A stretch of DNA of 64,000 nt from JBNLBS01 sp050303415. GTDB taxonomy: Bacteria > Pseudomonadota > Gammaproteobacteria > Methylococcales > Methylomonadaceae. The position numbers were made by a program, and so were the translations under genes. The notes under the pieces were generated by a model, which ran no database searches, was not told the origin of the DNA, and saw nothing but the letters and a program-made list of their open reading frames with translations. The DNA lies in assembly GCA_050303415.1 (NCBI GenBank), contig JBNLBS010000003.1:62001-126000 (forward strand). Reading direction: 5' to 3'. Each line of letters begins with the position of its first letter. Position 1 is the stretch's first letter. This document shows, in pieces, positions 46,029 to 55,163 of the stretch.

Positions 46029-47774
46029 ATGTACTATCAAGGTGTAGCTAAAAAAATCGTCGCCAGATCGGTTGCAGTGAAAAAAACGGATCTGGGAGAT
46101 ATGCATCCGATATTAAAACGTATTTTTCAAAGCAGGGGAATTGAAAACGAAGCACAATTGAATCGGAGTCTCTCTGTTTTACCGTCCCCCTGGTTACTGA
46201 GCGGTATGGAGTCTATGATTGAACACTTGGTAGAAGCGCTCAATAATCAGTTACGTATTCTTATTGTCGCCGATTTCGATGCTGACGGTGCAACCAGTTG
46301 CGTAGTGGCTATCAAAGGTTTGCAGGCGTTGGGTTTTTCCCATCTGGATTATATTGTGCCTAATCGTTTTGACTACGGTTATGGTTTGACCCCCGAGATC
46401 GTTGAACTGGCCTACCAACAGCAGCCGGATATTATTATTACCGTTGATAATGGTATTTCCAGTTTACAGGGTGTTGCTCTGGCACATAAGCTGGGAATAA
46501 AAGTCCTGGTCACGGATCATCATCTCCCCGGCAATGAACTGCCCGAGGCCGATGCTATAGTCAATCCCAATATTGCCCAAGATATATTTCCCAGCAAAGC
46601 GATTGCCGGTGTCGGTGTTATCTTTTATGTGTTAATGGCCTTGCGGATTAAATTAAGAGAACAAGGCTGGTTTGATCGGCAACAAATAACAGAACCGAAT
46701 TTGGGACAGTTGTTGGATTATGTGGCTTTGGGAACGGTTGCCGATGTCGTACCTTTGGATCAGGTCAATAGAGCGTTGGTACACCAGGGACTGTTACGAA
46801 TACGTTCTGGTAAATGTCACCCGGGCTTGCGTGCGTTAATTGAAGTTTCAGGCCGACAAATGGCGACCATAAATGCTTCCGATTTGGGGTTTGCGTTGGG
46901 GCCAAGGTTAAATGCTGCGGGTAGAATGGATGATATGTCATTGGGTATACAATGTCTGCTTTCCGAAGATGATGTGTCGGCGAGAGATATGGCTCTGCAA
47001 TTGGACGATTTAAATAATGATCGGCGGGAAATTGAAGCGCAGATGAAAAAAGAAGCGCATATGCTGTTGTCAGAAATGAAATCATTGGATGAACATCATG
47101 TGCCTGCAGGCGTTTGTCTGTTTGACAAGGAATGGCATCAGGGTGTTATTGGTATCTTAGCATCAAGAATCAAAGATCAACTTCACCGGCCGGTCATTGC
47201 TTTTGCGCCAGGTAATGAGGGTGAAATAAAAGGGTCGGCCCGGTCAATTGCCGGGGTGCATATCAGAGATGTATTAAGTGATGTTGCCGCTGCACATCCG
47301 AAATTATTATCCAGGTTTGGTGGTCATGCTATGGCGGCGGGGTTAACTTTGGAAATGCATGATTACCCGGCTTTCGCCTTGGCATTTGATGAAATGGTTG
47401 CCAGGCGACTGGATAGTGTCGACTTAGATCATAAAATCTATACTGATGGAGAGTTGAGTGAAAAGGAGTTGAGTTTAAGTTTTGCCGAACAATTGCAAAA
47501 TGCAGGAACCTGGGGGCAGGAATTTCCCGAACCAGTCTTTGACGGGGTGTTTGATGTCATACAGTGTCGAATAGTGGGACAGCATCACCTGAAACTGGTA
47601 ATAAAAATGAATACGGCCGAACACTTAATCGATGCTATCGCATTTTATATAGATCAGCCTGAAAACTGGTTGGGAATAAGGAAAGCTAAAATAGTTTATA
47701 AACTGGATATTAATGAGTATAGGGGCGTGAGGAATATTCAATTAATGGTTCAGTATATTGAAAAAATTATTTGA
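46029..47774 (+). CDS. recJ: Single-stranded-DNA-specific exonuclease RecJ
   Basis: 5'-3' single-strand exonuclease of recombination and repair. A 581-residue DHH-family protein: Asp82-Asp84-Asp86 in ADFDADGATS, DHH at 163-165 (VTDHHLPG) and the DHHA1 segment SRFGGHAMAAG. The C-terminal OB-fold ends at about 575. The frame extends upstream to 45996 within the thrC terminator, so ATG 46029 (GGA at 46021-46023) is preferred. A normal position beside thrC. Confidence 0.95.
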   Translation: MYYQGVAKKIVARSVAVKKTDLGDMHPILKRIFQSRGIENEAQLNRSLSVLPSPWLLSGMESMIEHLVEALNNQLRILIVADFDADGATSCVVAIKGLQALGFSHLDYIVPNRFDYGYGLTPEIVELAYQQQPDIIITVDNGISSLQGVALAHKLGIKVLVTDHHLPGNELPEADAIVNPNIAQDIFPSKAIAGVGVIFYVLMALRIKLREQGWFDRQQITEPNLGQLLDYVALGTVADVVPLDQVNRALVHQGLLRIRSGKCHPGLRALIEVSGRQMATINASDLGFALGPRLNAAGRMDDMSLGIQCLLSEDDVSARDMALQLDDLNNDRREIEAQMKKEAHMLLSEMKSLDEHHVPAGVCLFDKEWHQGVIGILASRIKDQLHRPVIAFAPGNEGEIKGSARSIAGVHIRDVLSDVAAAHPKLLSRFGGHAMAAGLTLEMHDYPAFALAFDEMVARRLDSVDLDHKIYTDGELSEKELSLSFAEQLQNAGTWGQEFPEPVFDGVFDVIQCRIVGQHHLKLVIKMNTAEHLIDAIAFYIDQPENWLGIRKAKIVYKLDINEYRGVRNIQLMVQYIEKII

Positions 47775-47922
47775 CTGATCGCTTGTGATAAAAAAAGATT
47801 CTAAATTTAGCATAACCGATGATTAAAACTATATTGGTATAGAATCACTAATAGTAATACAATGCCAGATAGTTTTATCAATATTTAACGCGCTATGTTG
47901 CCCTCTGTCAGGACTTATTGAT

Positions 47923-48027
47923 ATGGATATCGTTTATACGACAAAGAAGTTTTTGTTTATAGTTTTGGTGTTTTTTTTGTTCATATCTATTGTAAATCGT
48001 GGTAGACCGATTAAAAATTTAAACTGA
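47923..48027 (+). CDS. Small single-pass membrane peptide (34 residues)
   Basis: A short frame translating to 34 residues: a charged start (MDIVYTTKK), one strongly hydrophobic stretch (FLFIVLVFFLFISIV, 10-24), and a basic end. AGGA (47910-47913) lies 9 bases upstream of ATG. The stop at 48025-48027 is 2 bases before the ATG of the large hybrid kinase, so the two are probably translationally coupled. It may only be a leader, or it may modulate the kinase. Small membrane peptides that regulate sensor kinases are known. Confidence is limited by length. Confidence 0.4.
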   Translation: MDIVYTTKKFLFIVLVFFLFISIVNRGRPIKNLN

Positions 48028-48029
48028 AA

Positions 48030-51000
48030 ATGGATCAATTTGTTTTTGTAGATAATCTCGGTTTCTGGGGTGCATTAAGTATTACTTTAACCTTACTTGG
48101 CGGATTATGCCTAGTGTTGTTTGCTGTACGGCATTTAAGCAATAAAAAGCTTGTTGAATATGTTGGCTCCATGCAATTTAGAATGGGCGCATTAATCAGT
48201 GTAATGCTGGTCATTATTTTATCGGCCAGTTTAATTGCTTTTACTTTACACCATAATCGAAAACAGACGCTTAATACCGTTAAAGAAAACCTGGTAAATA
48301 ATCTAAACGGTACCATGGATCGACTGGATAACTGGATAGTTCAACAGCAACATTATTTGTTACAGTTGGGTCGGGATCCAGAGCTTGTTGCCATTACTAA
48401 AAAACTGTTAAAAGTACAAGTTGATCCAAAAGCCTTATTGAATTCCCAAGAACAGGCTGAAGTGAGACAGTTTTTTGCTCAACGACAGGAAGAATTTGGG
48501 CACTTAGGTTTTTTTATTATTAATGCTGATTATTTCAGCATTGCTTCCAAACGCAATATTAATGTAGGTACAAAAAACCTGATTGCCAGGAAAAAACCGG
48601 AGTTGCTGAAAAAAGTTTTTTCAACCGGTAAGGTGGTCCTTATTCCACCTTTGCAGTCTGATGTATCTGTTGAGAATAAAGGTAAAATACAAAATACCAC
48701 CATGTTCTTTGCCGCCCCGATCCAGGATAGAGAGGGCCGGATTATTGCTGTTTTCACACAGAGGCTGGATCCTGAGGGACATTTAGCTCAAATAATGATT
48801 GATGGTCGATCGGGTAGAACAGGAGAAACATACCTAATTGATATAAACGGTCACATTCAGACGCCAAGCCGATTTAAACAACAATTAGTGCAGGTTGGTT
48901 TGTTAAAACCGGGTGAGCCTGAGTATTCAAATTTAGCCGTTCTTGATCCAGGTGGCAATTTGCTGGAAGGCTATAAAAATCCATCCCCGCAAGAAGAGCT
49001 GCCTTTCACACGAATGGCGAAATCAATTATTCAATTAGCGCGCACATCGAACAGTGAGCATAGCCAAATTGTTACCGATATGCTCGGCTATCGCGATTAC
49101 CGGGGAGTGCCAGTTTATGGCGCTTGGTTATGGGATAAGGAACTCAACCTGGGGATAACATCGGAAATTGATGTCAAAGAGGCACTTTCAAGTTTTTATA
49201 CTTTACGTCTGAATCTGGTTATTGTTACAGGACTGACGTTGTTTTTCTCCATAGCAGCTACATTAATCGCCGTTTTATTGGGTGAACGGGTGGCAGTGAC
49301 CCTGCGTAGATCGCAATATGAGTTGGAGCGGAAAGTCGCCGAACGCACCGAATGGTTACGTACGATTATCGATTCGGCTGTAGATGGAATAATTGTGATT
49401 GATCAAAAAGGGTCTATATTGGAATTTAGCCCGGCGGCTGAAAAAATATTTGGCTATGGTGTAGATGAAGTCGTAGGTAAAAATCTTAAACTCTTAATCC
49501 CGGAGCCCTTCTCAAGTGAGCATGATGCTTATCTCAGTAATTATTTGGAGACAGGTCAGGGTAAGGCTATCGATAAAGTTAATGAACTGGCCGGTTTGCA
49601 TAAAAATGGAAATCAGTTTCCTCTTGAGGTATCTATTGCAGGCGTTAAGCTTGATGGGCAAAAAAAGTTTTTTACCGGTATAGTGCGGGATATCTCAGCA
49701 AGAAAACAGGCTGAACAGCAGCGCGATGCCATTATTAGAGAACTGAATTTTCAAAAATACGCTTTGGATATGCATTCTATTGTCAGTATCGCGGATGCTA
49801 AAGGAAATATTATTTATGTAAATGATCGTTTCTGTGAACTGAGCGGATATAGTCGTGATGAACTGATGGGAAATAATCATCGGTTAGTAAAATCTGATCT
49901 CCATCCAGACTCCTTCTATAAGGATCTGTGGCTGACTATCAGTAGTGGAAATGTGTGGCAGGGTGAAATCTGTAATTTAGCCAAAAACAATTCAAATTAT
50001 TGGGTGAACGCAACAATTGTCCCTTTTTTGGGTGAAAATGGTAAACCGGAACGTTATATTTCAATTCGTACTGATATCACTCAACGCAAGGCAGCGGATG
50101 AGGCAATGCGATTTGCCCAGCGTCAGGCTGAAGCAGCGAACCGGGCTAAAAGTGAATTTTTGGCCAATATGAGTCATGAAATTAGAACACCCATGAATGC
50201 AATTACTGGCTTAAGTTATTTGACCCTGCAGACTAATCTGGACCGCAAACAGCATAATTACCTAAAAAAAATCAATGATTCGGCAAATAATTTATTAGGA
50301 ATCATTAATGATATTTTAGATTTTTCTAAAATTGAAGCGGACAAAATGAGTCTGGAAGCCATACCATTTATATTGGATGACGTCCTGGCAAATGTCACTG
50401 ATGTTGTTTGTATGCGGGTTAGAGAAAAAGGGCTTGAATTACTGATTGACAAAGCCCCTGACATTCCAGTCGGCCTCATAGGCGATCCACTACGTCTGGG
50501 ACAGGTGTTAATTAATTTAGCCAACAATGCGGTCAAGTTTACCCATCAGGGTGAAATTATCATACGGGTGGAAAGAATTGGGCATGAGGCTGATGATGTT
50601 ATTTTAAAATTTTCAGTTGAAGATACCGGTATTGGGATGACGGAAGAACAGGTGAGTAGGTTGTTTCAATCATTTTCTCAGGCGGATACTTCAACCACGC
50701 GAAAATACGGTGGTACCGGGTTAGGTTTATCAATCAGTAAACGCCTGATCAATATGATGGATGGAGAGATCTGGGTTGAAAGTGAGCACCATCAGGGTAG
50801 TTCATTTAATTTTATTGTCCGTTTCAAGACTACTGATCAAATTGAATCGAGGGCGATACCATCTGTTGACATCTTAAAAGGGATGAATGTGCTGATTGCG
50901 GACGATCGCCGGACTGCTAGGGATATTATGCAGCACTTCATGGAAAATTATGGTGCAAAAACCACTTTGGCGAGTAATGGGCAGGAGGTAATAGAGATAG

Positions 51001-52373
51001 TTGAGCAGGCGAACCGTAATAACAAACCATTTAAACTGTTGTTGATTGATTGTATGATGCCGAAAATGACTGGAATTGACGCTGCTGTACATATTAAAAC
51101 GCAATTAGGCTTATCACCACCACCTGCAATTGTGATGGTGACTTCGTATGACCGGGATGAAGTGTTAGATAGAATCAAAAGTGAAAAACTGGATGGTTTA
51201 ATTGCTAAACCGGTTACTGAAATATCACTTTTGGAAACGATTGCCCATGTTTTCGGACAGACAAAGGCTAAGGTTAAACAAAAAAACAATGAAACTGTGA
51301 ATGATGATTTTTTAAAAATTTTGCAAGGGAAGGATGTTCTGCTGGTTGAAGATAATGAAGTAAACCAAATGGTTGCCAAAGGGCTCCTGCAAAAAATGAA
51401 CATGAACGTAGATATTGCGGAAAACGGTCTCATTGCGGTTGAAAAATTACAGGAAAAGAAATATTCAGCAATTCTTATGGATTTACAGATGCCGATGATG
51501 GATGGTTATCAAGCAACTCGTGCTATCCGCGAAATGCCGGAATTTGCCGATTTGCCTATTATTGCCATGACGGCAAATGCAATGGAATCAGATAAAAGGA
51601 AATGCCTGGATGCCGGTATGAATGCACATGTGTCAAAACCGATTAACCCTAAACTCTTATATTCGGCACTAACTGAATGTTTATCCGAAAATCAGGCGAA
51701 ACAAATTCAGCCTGAAATGCAGAAGATTACTGAAAACAAGCTTCAAGCTAAACCCCTAAAGTTTAAATTACCTGTATTACCTGGTATTAATGTTGAAAAG
51801 GGGTTACGTTGTGTGGGAGGTGAAGTCGATTTCTATCAGGAAATGTTGCTAAAATTTGCATCCAACCAGAAACACACTGTGGAAAACATTAAATCAGCCA
51901 TTGAACAGGATAATATAAAAGAGGCTATCCGTTTTGCGCACACGCTTAAAGGTACAGCCGGCACCGTAGGTATCGATGCGTTAATGCAGCAGGCGGCGGA
52001 GGTTGAGGCTGTTTTAAATGAAGGGAATATCGATCAGGCAGTAAAACAATTGCCGTTATTAGAAGAAATGCTGACTCACACGGTGGAACTAATTGAAACC
52101 AGTTGTTCTTCACAATCAGAAACTATTGAGACAGCCTATACCTCAACTGTATTACCGGAAAATTTCACTTCTAAATTACTACAGCTAATAGACTATTTGG
52201 ATCAGTTTAATGCCCGGGCCTCGACTTGTCTGGATGAGCTTCTGAATGATGCCCAAAAGACAGTTTGGGTGAAATGGCTGGAGAAGATTCAACAACCCCT
52301 GTCAATTTATGAATTTGAAGAAGCAGCAGAAAAGGCTAGGGCTTTACTGGATGAATTAATGAAAAGGCAATAA
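48030..52373 (+). CDS. Large hybrid sensor kinase with two PAS, two receiver domains and Hpt
   Basis: A 1447-residue inner-membrane phosphorelay protein. Helices at about 13-33 and 52-72, a periplasmic sensor about 73-385 of the Cache type (TLHHNRKQ to TSEIDVKEAL), a helix at about 393-418, PAS 1 (about 440-565, AVDGIIVIDQKG), PAS 2 (about 575-690), HisKA with His716 in SHEIRTP, HATPase with DTGIGM and GTGLGLS, receiver 1 with Asp1007, receiver 2 with Asp1151 in LMDLQMP, and Hpt with His1304 in AHTLKGTAG. A complete relay on one chain. The next gene, 31 bases later, is a receiver/HD-GYP protein, the likely relay target. Ligand unknown. Confidence 0.9.
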   Translation: MDQFVFVDNLGFWGALSITLTLLGGLCLVLFAVRHLSNKKLVEYVGSMQFRMGALISVMLVIILSASLIAFTLHHNRKQTLNTVKENLVNNLNGTMDRLDNWIVQQQHYLLQLGRDPELVAITKKLLKVQVDPKALLNSQEQAEVRQFFAQRQEEFGHLGFFIINADYFSIASKRNINVGTKNLIARKKPELLKKVFSTGKVVLIPPLQSDVSVENKGKIQNTTMFFAAPIQDREGRIIAVFTQRLDPEGHLAQIMIDGRSGRTGETYLIDINGHIQTPSRFKQQLVQVGLLKPGEPEYSNLAVLDPGGNLLEGYKNPSPQEELPFTRMAKSIIQLARTSNSEHSQIVTDMLGYRDYRGVPVYGAWLWDKELNLGITSEIDVKEALSSFYTLRLNLVIVTGLTLFFSIAATLIAVLLGERVAVTLRRSQYELERKVAERTEWLRTIIDSAVDGIIVIDQKGSILEFSPAAEKIFGYGVDEVVGKNLKLLIPEPFSSEHDAYLSNYLETGQGKAIDKVNELAGLHKNGNQFPLEVSIAGVKLDGQKKFFTGIVRDISARKQAEQQRDAIIRELNFQKYALDMHSIVSIADAKGNIIYVNDRFCELSGYSRDELMGNNHRLVKSDLHPDSFYKDLWLTISSGNVWQGEICNLAKNNSNYWVNATIVPFLGENGKPERYISIRTDITQRKAADEAMRFAQRQAEAANRAKSEFLANMSHEIRTPMNAITGLSYLTLQTNLDRKQHNYLKKINDSANNLLGIINDILDFSKIEADKMSLEAIPFILDDVLANVTDVVCMRVREKGLELLIDKAPDIPVGLIGDPLRLGQVLINLANNAVKFTHQGEIIIRVERIGHEADDVILKFSVEDTGIGMTEEQVSRLFQSFSQADTSTTRKYGGTGLGLSISKRLINMMDGEIWVESEHHQGSSFNFIVRFKTTDQIESRAIPSVDILKGMNVLIADDRRTARDIMQHFMENYGAKTTLASNGQEVIEIVEQANRNNKPFKLLLIDCMMPKMTGIDAAVHIKTQLGLSPPPAIVMVTSYDRDEVLDRIKSEKLDGLIAKPVTEISLLETIAHVFGQTKAKVKQKNNETVNDDFLKILQGKDVLLVEDNEVNQMVAKGLLQKMNMNVDIAENGLIAVEKLQEKKYSAILMDLQMPMMDGYQATRAIREMPEFADLPIIAMTANAMESDKRKCLDAGMNAHVSKPINPKLLYSALTECLSENQAKQIQPEMQKITENKLQAKPLKFKLPVLPGINVEKGLRCVGGEVDFYQEMLLKFASNQKHTVENIKSAIEQDNIKEAIRFAHTLKGTAGTVGIDALMQQAAEVEAVLNEGNIDQAVKQLPLLEEMLTHTVELIETSCSSQSETIETAYTSTVLPENFTSKLLQLIDYLDQFNARASTCLDELLNDAQKTVWVKWLEKIQQPLSIYEFEEAAEKARALLDELMKRQ

Positions 52374-52404
52374 AATTGATTTTCAGCGAAAAGAGGCCAA
52401 GTAC

Positions 52405-53478
52405 TTGGAAGAAAAGATTCTTATAGTTGATGATACACCGGAAAATCTTGACGTTGTCGGTGGCATACTGGGGCGAAACTATAACCTCTTGTTTGCCATT
52501 AATGGTGTTTTAGCATTAAAAATAGCAAAAGCACAAAAACCTGATTTAATTCTGCTTGATGTCATGATGCCCGAAATGGATGGCTATGAGGTTTGCAGGG
52601 TTTTAAAAGATGATGATGATTTACGTGAAATCCCGGTTATATTCCTGACTGCCAAATCTGAAGTAGAAGATGAAGAAAGAGGCTTTAAGCTGGGTTGCGT
52701 CGATTATATTGCCAAACCGATAAGTCCCCCTATTTTGATTGAGCGAGTTAAAACGCATTTGGCGTTAAAACAAGCTAAAGATTTTTTGTATAAACAAAAT
52801 CACCTATTGGAAGAGAAAGTCAGGGAACGCACAGAAAAACTTACTAAAATGCAGGATGTGGTCATGGTGGCGATGGGGGCTTTGGCTGAAGCCAGAGACC
52901 CAGAAACAGGTGCCCATATTCAACGTACCAAATATTACGTTCAAATTCTGGCAGAGGAATTAGCCAAAATATACAAATACCGTGATTTTTTAACGCCTGA
53001 AAATATTACCATGATTTCCAAATCAGCACCGTTGCATGATATTGGTAAGGTTGGTATACCCGATAGAATTCTTTTAAAGCCGGGTAAGTTGACACCGGAA
53101 GAATTCGATGAAATGAAATTGCATCCTGTCTATGGTTATGAGGCATTACTATCGGCTGAAGATTTAATGGATGAAGGTGACAATTTTCTTCAACATGCCA
53201 AAGATATTGCTTATGGTCACCACGAAAGATGGGATGGTAAAGGTTATCCGCAAGGTTTAGCAGGTGAGGCAATTCCTTTGTCTGCCAGAATGATGGCGTT
53301 GGCAGATGTCTATGATGCTTTAATCAGTATCAGGCCTTATAAAAAACCATTTACCCATGAAGAGGCCTATAAAATAATCGAAAATGGTTCCGGCACACAT
53401 TTTGATCCGGAGGTAGTCAATGCATTTAAGGTCCGTGAACTGGATTTTATTGAGATCGCGAATAGATTTGTAGACTAA
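52405..53478 (+). CDS. RpfG-like response regulator with HD-GYP domain
   Basis: A 357-residue response regulator: receiver domain with Asp52 in LILLDVMMPEMDG, a coiled linker (about 122-150), then an HD-GYP domain with HD at 211-212 (LHDIGKVGIPD) and HHERWDGKGYP (272-282), with all expected metal ligands. Predicted to degrade c-di-GMP when phosphorylated. Starts with TTG 52405, with AGAGG at 52392-52396, and follows the hybrid kinase after 31 bases. Together they would link an extracellular signal to c-di-GMP turnover. Confidence 0.93.
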   Translation: MEEKILIVDDTPENLDVVGGILGRNYNLLFAINGVLALKIAKAQKPDLILLDVMMPEMDGYEVCRVLKDDDDLREIPVIFLTAKSEVEDEERGFKLGCVDYIAKPISPPILIERVKTHLALKQAKDFLYKQNHLLEEKVRERTEKLTKMQDVVMVAMGALAEARDPETGAHIQRTKYYVQILAEELAKIYKYRDFLTPENITMISKSAPLHDIGKVGIPDRILLKPGKLTPEEFDEMKLHPVYGYEALLSAEDLMDEGDNFLQHAKDIAYGHHERWDGKGYPQGLAGEAIPLSARMMALADVYDALISIRPYKKPFTHEEAYKIIENGSGTHFDPEVVNAFKVRELDFIEIANRFVD

Positions 53479-53545
53479 GTAGCGATTTCTTTGATTCTTG
53501 TTTTAACTTCTTAATACTTCAATCGGCTTATAATCTAAAATTTTT

Positions 53546-54805
53546 ATGCAAAAACAGTCTCTTTGGTATCCTTATGCGCAAATGAAGATTAAAGAGGAAA
53601 ATCTTCTGGTCGAATCCGCTCAAGGGATTAATTTGCAATTGGCTGATGGACGGCAATTAATTGATGCGATATCTTCTTGGTGGTGTGTGATATATGGCTA
53701 CCGTCATCAGGAACTGGATCAGGCATTAAAGCAACAAATTGATTCGATATCGCATGTTATGTTAGGGGGGTTGGTTAATGAGCCCGCTAAAGAATTGGCC
53801 GATAAATTAGTTGAGGTAACACCGAAAGGCTTAAATCATGTTTTTTATGGTGATAGCGGTTCGGTCGGTATTGAAGTAGCCCTGAAAATGGCGGTGCAAT
53901 TCTGGAATAATCAGGGATACCCTAACAAATCTCGTATTGTATCGTTAAAAAAAGCCTATCATGGTGATACAACAGGTTGTATGTCAGTAGGTGACCCTGA
54001 AGAGGGTATGCATCATTTGTTTAGCGGTTATTTGCCCCAACAGATTTTTCTAGAGGCACCGACAGGCGGTTATGATGCGAATCTGGATATAGTGCAAAAC
54101 TATATGCAGAAGTTTGAGCACCTATTGCAGCAGAAAGCCGATGATGTTGCCGCGTTGATTGTTGAACCCTTAATGCAGGCCGCTGGCGGTTTTAATTTCT
54201 ATAGTCCTGATTATCTAAAGCAATTTAAAGCTTTATGCGATAAGTACAATATATTGTTGATTTTTGATGAGGTGGCAACAGGCTTTGGTCGTACCGGTAC
54301 TTTATTTGCTGCCGAGCAAGCTGAAGTATGTCCGGATATAATGGTGTTAAGTAAAGGCTTAACCGGCGGTTACCTGGGGCATTCGTCAACATTGGCGACA
54401 ACTAGAGTGTTTGATGCTTTTTATGCTGATGATACCAGTAAAGCATTTATGCACGGACCGACGTTTATGGGAAACCCTTTGGCTTGCAGTGTAGCGTTAA
54501 AATGTTTGGAGATTTTTCAACGGGATAATTTTCTGCAACGTATTAAACAGATAGAAGCGATATTAAAGCAGCATTTATTGGGGTTTAAAGCCAATGGCGT
54601 GGTTGATAGTCGGGTTTTGGGTGCCACGGGTGTGATTGAAGTCACTGGGCCAAGTGTGTTAAGTGGTGTTCAGGAGTTTGCCGCAGAACAGGGGGTCTGG
54701 CTGAGACCGTTTGATAACTATCTGTACACTATGCCTGCCTATATTATCTCTGATAAAGAATTAGTCAAAGTAGTCAAGGTAATGAAAGACTGGTTTCATA
54801 GATAA
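53546..54805 (+). CDS. bioA: Adenosylmethionine-8-amino-7-oxononanoate aminotransferase
   Basis: Biotin synthesis step converting KAPA to DAPA with SAM as amino donor. A 419-residue class III aminotransferase that begins LWYPYAQMKIKEENLLVES as BioA does, has SSWWCVIYGYRH (the SAM-binding Trp-Trp-Cys segment, about 41-52), YHGDTTG and the PLP lysine in MVLSKGLTGG. Other bio genes are not in the window. Confidence 0.94.
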   Translation: MQKQSLWYPYAQMKIKEENLLVESAQGINLQLADGRQLIDAISSWWCVIYGYRHQELDQALKQQIDSISHVMLGGLVNEPAKELADKLVEVTPKGLNHVFYGDSGSVGIEVALKMAVQFWNNQGYPNKSRIVSLKKAYHGDTTGCMSVGDPEEGMHHLFSGYLPQQIFLEAPTGGYDANLDIVQNYMQKFEHLLQQKADDVAALIVEPLMQAAGGFNFYSPDYLKQFKALCDKYNILLIFDEVATGFGRTGTLFAAEQAEVCPDIMVLSKGLTGGYLGHSSTLATTRVFDAFYADDTSKAFMHGPTFMGNPLACSVALKCLEIFQRDNFLQRIKQIEAILKQHLLGFKANGVVDSRVLGATGVIEVTGPSVLSGVQEFAAEQGVWLRPFDNYLYTMPAYIISDKELVKVVKVMKDWFHR

Positions 54806-55105
54806 CTTTTTGCGCCTTAAGTGAATTAAGGGAAGCGTTAGTCTTCTGGCTGAATCCAATTATGCATAGCTGCTGAGAACGAAATTCTTTGGCCTGCGTT
54901 ATGCAATTCAAGAATCAAAATCGACCACAATAAACTAACCCCTGGTTACTGAGTTGAGTGTAAATAAGCTGATTTTCCGACTTTAGGTGTTTTTTATTGC
55001 GCTTCATCCGTTTTACACTGAATTAACTTAATGGCGTATTAAGCTAATAATTTCAGTAAGCTATATTTTTTAATGTTGAAAAAATATATTAAGGACAGGT
55101 TGATT
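54806..55105. other. Intergenic region between bioA and the Zur site
   Basis: About 300 bases, AT-rich, with no frame of note, RNA gene or terminator. It must end the bioA transcript and carry the promoter of the receptor gene, but I see no convincing -35/-10. Confidence 0.4.
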
Positions 55106-55139
55106 AATTAAATGTAATGTAATAACATTGCATTTAATT
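55106..55139. promoter_or_regulatory. Zur-type operator before the TonB receptor
   Basis: A 34-base near-perfect palindrome: left arm AATTAAATGTAATGT (55106-55120), centre AATA, right arm ACATTGCATTTAATT (55125-55139). Arms match at 14 of 15 positions. The AATGTNATAACATT-like core is close to published Zur boxes of Gammaproteobacteria. The site lies 25 bases before the receptor ATG, and a Zur-type gene follows the receptor. Binding itself is inferred. Confidence 0.72.
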
Positions 55140-55163
55140 CTAAGGTTTAATCTGAAATTTTAT

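Noticed and set aside
50948..51433. 161-codon minus-strand frame over the hybrid kinase
   Set aside because: Antisense to receiver domain 1 and the start of receiver 2; no ribosome site or domain.
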